Part shown: one piece after another, positions 10,232-20,062 of the stretch
How the letters are laid out: each line of letters begins with the position of its first letter
How positions within the stretch are numbered: the first letter of the stretch is position 1
Assembly: GCF_000003605.2 (NCBI RefSeq)
Contig: NW_003140811.1
Location: forward strand, 409,612-455,935
Source of the DNA: Saccoglossus kowalevskii
Taxonomy: Eukaryota > Hemichordata > Enteropneusta > Harrimaniidae
DNA length: 46,324 bases
Direction of reading: 5' to 3'
The notes under the pieces: model-generated
The model's database searches: none
What the model was told of the DNA's origin: nothing
What the model saw: only the letters and a program-made list of their open reading frames with translations
Translations under genes and position numbers: made by a program

Positions 10232-11313
10232 TGACGCATCAGTGCTGTGTCATATCACAGTAAAAAAATAAAATACACGGCGATCAGCATTATTGCAATG
10301 TCTGTGTTTCCATGTAATGTCAGTGTCTTTTTGTAAACTTGCTCACTGAAATCGACAGCAGTCAAGAAAATTATTGAAATCGACAACATGTCAGGTAAAC
10401 AGTAGCGTTGTTGGGCGTGTTGTGTGGCATATATTTTTTTGCAAACTTGTCAAGTGTTACTGACCACTTCACACTTCGGCGATTACGATTACAAGCCGAA
10501 TTACAATGTAGCCCGCTGCCGACATCGACTGTATTCCTATTATACCTACCGTTGCCGAATGCCACTCTATATTCATTGTTATCACCGAACCACCGGAGAC
10601 ACCACATAATATAACACTGTTGGCACCACTATAGCACCAGCTGCAGCCTTCATAGTCTTCTAAAGACAGGTAAGAATATATTCGTTCTTGTCGAAAATAA
10701 TGTCACACTGGCATTACTGCACTTCGCTAAAAGTATTGAAACTCGCATTATGTACCATCATGGATGTACTAAGAAGTTAGTAAGTTAGTAAGTCAGTTAG
10801 TTAGTTAGTAAGTCTTAGTACATCCATGGTACCATACAGTCCTCGACCCCAGTTAACTCGGCCCCCATATAAGTGTAGGTATTGTCCATATGTCGGTGAA
10901 CATTGTAAAATAGGTAGATTTCGCTCGCTTTAGTGTACGTAAGTTAGTGAAATCAACAATTAGCCATTATGGCATTAACCATAGCGCACACGATGATATC
11001 TTAAGTAGGTGAAATCGACAACGCAGTGTGTCACCGACACTGCCAATACCAATATGGGGGTCGAGTTGACTTGGGGTCGCCCTCCGTGACATTCCCGATA
11101 TATCTGCTGCAGTATCTATTGACGCATAACCTCATTGTTGTTCCGAGCCCTGGCGTGATCGCCGACCCAAATAATACTTTTCTCTTCTATATTATCAACA
11201 CTATGTTATTACACATTCTGTATAAATACTATATCGTCGACTAGTAAAATTCTGTTTTATCACAGGTATATTAACTAATTCTCTATCAGTGAGCTGTACA
11301 ATTAGAAATCGAA
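10232..11313. other. 5' region of the FOXRED2-like gene
   Basis: Contains four copies of a gaaatcgacaac-like 12-mer (about 10349, 10376, 11010, and a shortened form at 11306) and one palindromic insertion (10752-10835). At 10388-10394 an ATGTCAG followed by a GTAAAC donor has the same phase as exon 1 of the downstream gene. No other gene seen. Confidence 0.4.
10752..10835. mobile_element. Palindromic insertion, family I copy with 38-bp loop, 7-bp TSD
   Basis: A 70-bp element at 10759-10828 has perfect 16-bp ends (CATGGATGTACTAAGA / TCTTAGTACATCCATG) around a loop made of ttag/taag tetranucleotide repeats. GTACCAT flanks it exactly on both sides. Confidence 0.92.
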
Positions 11314-14300
11314 ATGGACAAGACAGGTAATTTGCTTTCCAATTCAGTGTGTCACGCTATATTGTCATGGTAGAACATTGATACTGCAGTTGTTCGTGCA
11401 AAATATGTCCGATGTATCCCTTTACTACCGGCCCTATCGTCCGAATCCGGTTTGGCGAACTGGATTTAAACTTAGTGGTGAGGGTTGGCCTATTCACGGA
11501 GTTCCACACCCAATTAATCAACATATTGTCTTTAAATTTGCCTGGCGGAGATTTATTTATAATGTCAGTAAACATTAGTGTCATGCATAACCAATGATTT
11601 AAATTACATGCATCGTATTGACATTCTTACTTACTAGACTACGAATACCTTGTCATTGGCGGCGGACCAGCTGGTCTCCAAATGGCGTACTTCTTGGAAA
11701 AGGCAAATAAAGACTACATCGTATTGGAGAGAGATGGTGGAGTAGGCTCTTTTTTTGTAAGATATCCACGCCATCGAAAGTTAATATCTATCAACAAAAA
11801 GTTCAACTATTTCCCTGAGAAAGAATACAATCTTAGGCACGATTGGAACTCGCTGCTTAGTGATGAAGAAGATTTGCTGTTCACGAATTATACAAGCGAG
11901 TTATTTCCTAATGCAGATTTGCTCGTGAAGTGAGTTAACATTTGTTTTATGAAATGTATGCAGTAATAGAATGATGCATGTATACATGTAAGACATGCAG
12001 GCGAGGATTTCAATGTATTGTGACGTTTTGAGAGCGATTTTTCTTCAAGCTAGTACACTTCGTAATCAACTTGGTGACGCACTTGATTTCTCCGCTGCTG
12101 CCAAGCTCCGGACCAAGCATAGTCACTTCAAATCAGACATGATTTCTGTATGTGTATGTGTACAAATGGGAAGGTAATTTTATTAACATTCGAACATTTT
12201 TGGTAATGGTGGAAAATATATTTTATATATTTGCTATTTACTTCTGGTAGATATCTTGTCAATTCATACAAGAACGAAAATCATGACCGAGGTGTTAAAT
12301 TTTGAATGGTTCACTATTCCTAGTCACCATTGAAACAAACACTGAAATTGTTATTTTATTTCACACCTTAGATACATGAGAGACTATGCAAAGAAATTCA
12401 ATCTCAATATTCGTCTAAATACCACAGTAACAAACATCCATCGGGATCCAATACTAAAAGGCAAATATCGATCTCTCTACACAATTACGGAACAGAATGG
12501 AATGAAATATACATGTAAAGTACTACTTATGGCAACTGGTGCTGCCATGCCAGACAAACCAAAGATTGAAGGTGCTGAACTATGCGACACTTATCAAAAA
12601 CACAGTCTTGACAAGAAATTATACGAAAATAAGAAGGTGTTAATTCTTGGTGGAGGGAACAGTGCTTTTGAGGTAAGTGTACTACTAGTATGCAACAATT
12701 TCTTTTAATTACTGGCACTATTTAAAAAGTCAAAATTTGGTATCCTCACCTGATAAGATACAACAGTAGAAGTGCTGCAAGCTTAGCAAATTGTTTTCAA
12801 CTCATTGCATTTTCTTGTTAGGTTGCAGACCATATTTCCGACAGTGCTGCACTTATTCACATGTGTACTCGAACACCGGTGATATTTTCATGGGATAGTC
12901 ATTTTGTTGGTGACCTCCGAGCAGTAAACAACAACATCCTAGACATGTACCATTTAAAATCATTACACGCACTTCGTCAATGTGACACAAAACAGTTTGT
13001 AAAAGAAGAAGATGGTAGATTCACTCAGACATTTGAAATGGAGCTTCCCCATTGGAATCCACCTGGCACAGCCACTTTCACCAGCAAAGGTTATGACAGT
13101 GTAATTCTAGCAACTGGGTGGAAGTTTATAAATATTGACATGTTTGATGAAAGTTGTAAACCAGGTAGGAAAATAGCTTTCATGCAAATTGACGGAAGAG
13201 AATTGTCTATCCTTATAATGCACTCACATTTCTTCATGTGACATAGCTGTTGCAACTGTCCACATAATCAAAATGAGGTGCTTGCTGATTGAATAGAGTT
13301 GAACTATCTTGTTAATTATAACTAATGATTAATAATTTAATAATTTTTAGTCCCCGTCTGGACGCAGTCCGAAAACAGGGACTTATGGATTGACCTCTGT
13401 GCATCCGTAACTATATCTTAGACATGCCTGGACCATTTACATTCAAACTTCACACATACATCATACATAATATTATACATATGCACATCAATTTGATTCA
13501 TGTTGTGATTCAAAATGGCTAAATAGCGGCCATGTTTGTGCTAACAAATCATCAAATATCAAGCATTTCTGGCATTTCTTAATGGATTTTGTTCAAACTT
13601 ACATACATTAGACATTATGGGTTTCTGATGCACGTCATTTTATTTTTCAGATCGAATTTAAAATGGCCGACTGGTGGCCATTTTGTTTTAATGAATGCAG
13701 TTCTAGTGCCATATCTCTGCCATTTTGACTGATTATGTTCAAATTGTATATACAGGGGTTTCACAAATGCATTTATTAGCAGGCCATCATCCTGTAACAG
13801 CAGGCCAAAAAAATAAATAAAAAGGCTCTGGTCAGTGCGAAGCACTGCAGCGAGACCAGTGTAGCCGATCGGGAGCAGAGAGTAGACAGCCAATTTGGGC
13901 TTGTAGCAGGCCATATGGCTGACGGCCTGCCCTTAATGAAACCCCTGATATACTCATTATACATCATGACATAGATATACAGATATATTGGTTTGACTAT
14001 CTGATTCAAAATAGCTAAATGGCGGCCATTTTTGTGCTGAAAAAATCATCAAAAATCAATTGTTTGTGGCATTTATGGGTTGATTTTGTTAAAACTTCAC
14101 GTCACTTTATTTTTCAGATTAGATTCAAAATAGCTGACTGGCGGCCATTTTGTTTTAATGAATGGGCTTCCAGAGCCATATCTCTGACATGCTTTGACTG
14201 ATTATGTTCAAATTTTATATATTCATTATACAGTATGTTATAGATGTATTCAAAATGGCTGATTTTGTTTTAATTAATGCTGTTCTAGAGCGATATCTCT

Positions 14301-17300
14301 CAATATGGACAAGTTCTCATTTGACGATCAGATACAAGATGTCGATCATTATAAACAAAACTATATATCTTAAATTCAATAACTAACGGGGACTGTGCCA
14401 TACATGGCTTGTTTTATTAACACTTACACATTCCCTGGAATGATTGGCAATGGTTACAAATGTTTTAGAAAGAATAAAAGGTTGAAAAAAAACTAAGCTA
14501 GTACCGGTACATTACAAAAAAAAATAATAATATTAAGACTAAATTATTATTATACTATAAAACTAGCAGCCTGTCGGCTGAGATAGCTCCGCTGTTATTA
14601 ATGCACATTTCAATTAAAGAACTGAAGATATCATCAGAAAATGAACAATATGTATAGTATTAAAGCAATCAGACTTGCTGTTTTCAAAAAAAATTTTAAT
14701 ATATAACTTTTTATCAAAAATATTCATTAAAATTATTGAAGAACAAAATCATCACGAAATGAACAAATCTGAGAGAGGTAGACCTGTAGTACCTATGTAG
14801 TATACATGATATCAAAACAATTAGACTTGCAGTTTTTAACAAGAAGTCGAAAATATCACTTTTTACAAAAAATGACAAAAATATTCATGAAAATTAGTGA
14901 ATTAAAGATATCATCACAAAATGAAAAAATCTGAGAGAGGTCCACATTCACAGCTATACAGTTTGTGGTTTTTAAGAAGAAGTCGAAATTGTTAAGTTGA
15001 CGACAGTGGCGCCAGCGACGACGGACAATCAGTAATACTATAAGCTCCGCTCGACTTCATCGACAGCAGAGCTATAGATAGAAAACAAAATGCAAAACTT
15101 AACTGTGAAAGAAAATTGTCACTGGGGTTGCCGTCTTATTTCAAAACACTTCTTTAGGTATCTTGCTACAGGAAGTGTTAGACCACTGTTGTTTAGCACG
15201 GCCATGAATTTTGTTGTTGGTGATAAATTTGATGATGTCACAATACCATTTCTGGATTGGCCAATTTGAATTCAAACAGCCATTTGGATTTATAAAAATG
15301 TGTATTTATAAAATGTTCATAACAACCATAGCTTTGTTTTTCACTGCACCATACATAGATAAAGAACAATAAATTGGTTCTTGAAGTAAATTCATTCAAG
15401 AATTATCAAGTATTTTTTTTATGTATGATTATTTATGTTTACAAACATGGCTGACAAAAAATAAATGTCTTGATGAATAAATTTGTTTTAACTAATAGAT
15501 AAACAATACATTTTTACTTGTTTAACAGAAACGCACACTGATGGCAAGTTCATAGTATTGGATGAACACTGGGAGACAACTGTACCAGATATGTTTTTTA
15601 TTGGTACTGCCATGCAGTCCCGGGATCACAAAGCAGCTTCTGGTTTTATTCATGGCTTCAGATACAATATCCGAACATTGTTTCACATGATGGACATGCG
15701 CTATGATGGAGGAGACCTAGCTAAAAAGATATTCCCATCAATTGATGCAACAGAGTTAGCAAATTTTATGACACGCAAGTACATTATTTAATATATATAA
15801 CACTAACTGTAAAATACCGGTACATCTAAATAACTCGCCTATATTATCTAGGGAAGAGGGTACTTCATGCAAAATGTAATATTTTCCAGTGATGCCAAAT
15901 ATAATATATACACATACACACTTTTAATAACGATCAATGTTGAAATTGTAAACTTTTTCAATGTTCGTATTCCCCATGTATAAAATATAAAAGTAAAGTT
16001 TATTTTATCTATAGATCATGTAAGTATTTCATCAGCTCTCTATCAGCTTGGACAAGGATTTCTTTGTGATGTCCTAGTGCTGAAACCAGAAGAAGCTGCC
16101 AAAAGTGGTAGGTACTTATTTATTTGTTTTTGATACTCTGCAAACATGTATAGGTAAATAGTCAAAATGATTACAGATAGTGTACTGTGAAATACTTTAT
16201 TTTAGCTGGAATTAATTTATGATGAAAAGACATTTTGGCTGTCTTGTATAAAATTTATTTTACTGATTTTCAGTTGAATGTAAAATCCAGGAAAAAATGT
16301 ATTTTCTCTGGATTTTATTTTCACTGATTCATTCCTAACAGAAAAATAAATTCCAAGATGGTTTTATTTTCAGATTGCAGTGAACAAATGGCAGGTGTGG
16401 CAGAGTATTATTATGAACTTCCCCAAGCATGGGTGTTGAAGAATGATTACTTCATGAACCAAGCACACATGATTATTATTACAATTGAAGACAGTCACCA
16501 CATGTGAGTATATATTTCTCAGTGAAATTTATTCTTTTTCAAGTAAAATAATAAACATTTTTACTGAGAATTTATATTTGGGGAAGTCAACTTTGAAAAC
16601 CTGTTTTATTCTTTATATTTTGCATTTACCCATCATGAATTAGTAAAAAAATTACTGACAAACAATAATTAATTCATCAATTGTTTTCAGAGAAAACAAG
16701 TATTACTGTAAAATACTGAAGGAATGATTCAGTGAAAATAAAATCCCGCGAATATACATTTTTTCCTATATTTTACATTCAACTAGTCAAACATCAGTGA
16801 AAATAAATTCCATACAAAACACCCAAAAAGTCCTTTCAGCGAAAATTAAATCCAGCTAATATAAAGTATCTTACAGTACCTAATTTGCATAAATTAGCCA
16901 ATTTTATTTGCTCCACATATATCTTTAGTACCGTACCTCATCAGATCAACATCAGATATAAGCAGAAGTGTGCAAAACAAGTCCCCTCTGTTCTTGTACT
17001 ATAATATATGACAAATGAAATGCCTGCATTTATATGCCTCTTTTTGATCTTTTTGGACTGCCAGACAATTTAACATGAGTCTCTAATGTCAATGTTGACA
17101 AAATGTAAAACATGTATCACAATTTCAAATTATAGTGCATTGTAATATAGTTATGTCATATTGTTCTTTATGACTAGTGGAGTTATTTTTTTCTGTCATA
17201 ACAATACCACAATACACTATGGTTTGGAATTGTGATATGGTCCATGACTGCCAGTTGGTTGAATGTTGGATCGTAGTGTGACATACGTTTCAACCTAATT

Positions 17301-18796
17301 GGAGAGCTTGAATTTGAGATATAAGCCAAAATGTGTGAATAAGAACAAAAACACAATAGCAACCAGGCAACTGTGACATAATCAACTTTCACTGATGTGC
17401 TAGTACACAATTGTCTGTGAACCAAGTTTGGACATATCGGTAACTGGACATTGTGAATTTGAGATATAAACAGAATTGTGCAAGAAACAAATTGCTGATT
17501 TTTGTCAAACAAAATGGCTAATGGTGAGCAATATTGCTCAAAAAATAAACTTGCATCTTCATGCATATACTGCCTCTGTACCAAATCTGAATAAACTTAG
17601 TAATTGTATTCTGAAGTTATAAGGAAAAATGAACAAAAATAAGTATTTTTGATGAACAAATGAACACCTGTCCACCAATTTCGAAATAAATAATGTGCCT
17701 TAATATTCTAATTTAGACTATTTTGGAGTCAAACATGGCTGCCAGTTCGCCATTTGAGTTGAATTAGCAGCACAATTTTGAAAATCTGGGGCATATGTAT
17801 ACCGTAATGTATCAAGCCTGTACCAAGTTTTGGAAAAATCAGTCCATGAATAATGCAATGTAACCCAGTCCAGTCTGGAGCTAAAAAGATGTCATACAAA
17901 AATAGCTGCCAGTTAGCCAAATCTTGGATGTGTTAAACAATACACTGCCTCTTTGCCAAGTTTGTAAATTGTATTATCAAGTCATAAGCAAAAGTGACCA
18001 AAAATAAGTATACCATAATCAAGTATCAACTATGTACAAATAAGTCTGTGAACCTCTGAGAAATGCAACAAACAAATAAATAGACAAACAGACATGTACC
18101 CATTTATTGCATAATAATGGTGTATTTTTAGTGTACTGTTGGAAAATAACTTTATTTTATAAATCTCTCCTAGGTTCCCTTCAACAAGTGCAACGGAATT
18201 CTTCAAGCCTGGTGATATGAACCCCCGTGACTGTAAGTGTACAGCTTTCCCACAAGGTGTGTTCTATTCCTACAGATGTGGCAAATTGGAAGAAGTAGTG
18301 CATATTGGTGGGTCCTTGGTTGTCAGAGCTGATAAGAAAATATTTGTTGGCGATACAAACCCAGACAGGTTTACCAACAAGCTAAAAAATCTGTTTAATA
18401 GACAGGTATGTATATGGATACACATTTTCACTTTGAACCACAACATTGTAGTACTTTTAATGTATGATTAAAGTGCTACAGTCATCACACTACATCATGT
18501 TCAATGTGGGTATATAATACATATGACAAATGTGGTGATTTATAATAGTGAAATTATTGAAGTCACTGTACTTTTTGAAAATGTATATATAAACCTGCAT
18601 GTATGTACCTTACCAAATATTATTCTGTACATAGATTGGAATTGGATCTGGAGACCACTATGAAAGGCTCTTCCCACCGGAGGAATGGGAGAAAGTCTAC
18701 AGACCATGGACAGAAGAGGAAGTTGAGATGAGAAAGATGAAAGAGATAGCAATGAAATCAAGAAAATTTGAGTGCAAATTGGGAATTCTTGACTGA
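11314..18796 (+). CDS. FOXRED2: FOXRED2-like FAD-dependent oxidoreductase, nine exons, complete
   Basis: Exons: 11314-11326, 11638-11929, 12372-12672, 12822-13164, 15529-15778, 16025-16107, 16374-16503, 18174-18405, 18635-18796 (TGA). All junctions are GT..AG, phases agree, and the total is 1806 nt (601 aa). Two Rossmann motifs are visible: IGGGPAG (about residues 11-17, FAD) and LILGGGNSAFE (about 192-202, second dinucleotide fold), plus MATG and LATGW motifs. RYPRHRKLISINK, RHDWNSLLS, HFVGDLRAVNN and SGFIHGFRY match the vertebrate FOXRED2 family, known as an ER-lumen flavoprotein that assists ER-associated degradation. The start ATG (11314, G at -3 and +4) lies in a 13-nt coding exon and gives MDKTDYEYLVIGGG. 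No signal peptide precedes the FAD fold, and the protein ends in KLGILD without a KDEL-like signal, so the ER location known for vertebrates is not supported here. The exon 6 acceptor (16023-16024) is weak and was chosen because it keeps frame and aligns with the family. AATAAA follows at 18804. Confidence 0.92.
13349..14394. mobile_element. Repeat element in FOXRED2-like intron 4 with short inverted ends and internal repeats
   Basis: Ends AGTCCCCGT (13349-13357) and ACGGGGACT (14386-14394) are 9-bp inverted repeats. Inside, alternating units contain aaaatggctaaatggcggcc and aaatggccgactggtggcca-like palindromes at about 13508, 13657, 14002, 14123 and 14248. There is no coding capacity. A smaller MITE is nested at 13753. 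Confidence 0.6.
13753..13947. mobile_element. 195-bp MITE nested in a larger repeat
   Basis: Terminal inverted repeats CAGGGGTTTCA / TGAAACCCCTG, flanked by ATATA on both sides (13748-13752, 13948-13952). The TSD length is ambiguous because the site is TA-rich. The inside carries repeated gcaggcca motifs. Confidence 0.75.
14564..15074. mobile_element. TAGCTCCGCTGT inverted-repeat element, copy 1 (reverse orientation)
   Basis: Begins with a short hairpin (gcagcctgtcggctg), then TAGCTCCGCTGT (14584-14595), and ends ACAGCAGAGCTA (15063-15074). The interior has repeated tcatcacaaaatgaa and gaagtcgaaa segments and a gcgacgacggac block. It is the reverse complement of the elements at 41057 and 42983. 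It lies in FOXRED2-like intron 4. Confidence 0.7.
16183..16373. mobile_element. TA-flanked MITE (TACTGTAAAATAC family), copy ending at the exon 7 acceptor
   Basis: Starts TACTGTGAAATACTTTATTTT and contains ggattttattttcactgatt and aaataaattcca. Its right end (ttttattttcag) is the polypyrimidine tract and AG of FOXRED2-like exon 7, which starts at 16374. Confidence 0.7.
16704..16878. mobile_element. TA-flanked MITE (TACTGTAAAATAC family) in intron 7
   Basis: TACTGTAAAATACT at the left, AGTATCTTACAGTA at the right, with the family's internal cagtgaaaataaa and ttcagcgaaaatt segments. Confidence 0.75.
16900..18115. repeat. Degenerate repeat region in FOXRED2-like intron 7
   Basis: Loose repetition of motifs such as accaagtttgg, gagatataa and aaatggctgccag over about 1.2 kb. 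A 133-codon minus-strand frame here (17183-17584) looks like chance. Confidence 0.45.
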
Positions 18797-18803
18797 ATCT
18801 CAC

Positions 18804-18809
18804 AATAAA
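18804..18809 (+). terminator. Polyadenylation signal of the FOXRED2-like gene
   Basis: AATAAA lies 8 nt after the TGA stop, with a second overlapping AATAAA 7 bases later, in an AT-rich 3' end. Confidence 0.6.
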
Positions 18810-20062
18810 TAATAAATGGCAATTAACATTTATTTAAAATCTAAAACAGAACAGAATACAATGTCAGATCAATATATTAAATGAAATTTTTGTTAGTAAA
18901 TGAACATTTCTCACACCAGAAGTTAACAAAGCTAGAAAATTGATGCAGTTAATACTTTTTTTTTTCAATTTTTACTTCTATTATTTGTCTAACAAAATTA
19001 TTTAAAAAAAACAAACATTATTATTGAAACATACTTTTTCTTTCTTGTAGATTATGAATATGAAAGCTTTGTTATAAATATGATCAACTTTTGGGTAAAA
19101 GGTGTCATTCTTGTGACAGTAAACTTCCTACACCTTCCTCCTTAAGACACAGCACAACTTACATACCTCACTGACAAATTGAGAAGCATTCAAGAATTAT
19201 CAAATGTATAGTAATGTATCTATAAAAACTGTATCTGATGTTTCCCACCCTGAAGGTGCCATAGTCAGGATATCTACCTACAGAGCATAAATGTCAGTTT
19301 TGATATTGTTTAATCTCTCTTTGACGTATCTTTAACCCTTGAATGATCGTTAAAGATTGTCAAAAAATGAACTACATCTCAGATCATAATTATAGGGGAT
19401 CATTGACAACTTGCACAAAAGTCAAGTCATGGATTACACATATGCTAATCAGCGACCTTCTGACCAATGACAGTAAGGTCTTCCGATGAATCTAAGTCAT
19501 TTTTACACAAGGCCAGGCCCCTAAAAATAATGTATTAAATATTTTGGGAGATATCAAGTTGGTTTGCTCAAAACTGAAACTGCAAGACACTGAGAGACAC
19601 AGAGATATTGTGCAATGCTATGTTGGAAAAATATACATCAAAGGTGTGAAACATTCTAAACTTTTGTGGAATTTTTCATAATAAATTTTTCCTGGTTCTC
19701 AGAGATGCAAACTTCAACATCATTCTAATTTGTTACAACAATCATTGAGGGAAATATTGCTTTATCTAAAGTGAAAAAAAAATGTGTATACAATAAAATC
19801 TTAATAACCTTTGAATAATTTACCTAAACTTTCTATTGCGTTGACCTACTTTAACTGATCTCCTTAAGCAAGAAATATTGTTGATTGTGTGATTCACAGT
19901 ATATTGATATTCAGGGAGTTTTCTTCTTGCTTCACAACTTCTAGAACATTTCTTCACGAAGTAAGGATAAACAAAAAAAGAGATGAGTTTTCAACATCAT
20001 TAAGAAGAATAACTGTAACTGTGGTCAGTTATATATGATATTCAGTAAAATTTAGTACTTAC
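18810..20062. other. Interval between convergent genes
   Basis: It separates the 3' ends of the FOXRED2-like and IHO1-like genes. A possible last IHO1-like exon could begin at 19951 (minus), with 43 open codons to a TAA, but its acceptor is poor. A 45-nt hairpin lies at 19320-19364. Otherwise nothing is recognised. Confidence 0.4.

Noticed and set aside
11995-12177. 60-codon frame in FOXRED2-like intron 2 with possible splice sites
   Set aside because: Inserting it as an exon breaks the frame of the flanking exons, and those already join in the correct phase.
17183-17584. 133-codon minus-strand frame
   Set aside because: It lies in degenerate repeats inside an intron, with low-complexity composition and no start or splice support.
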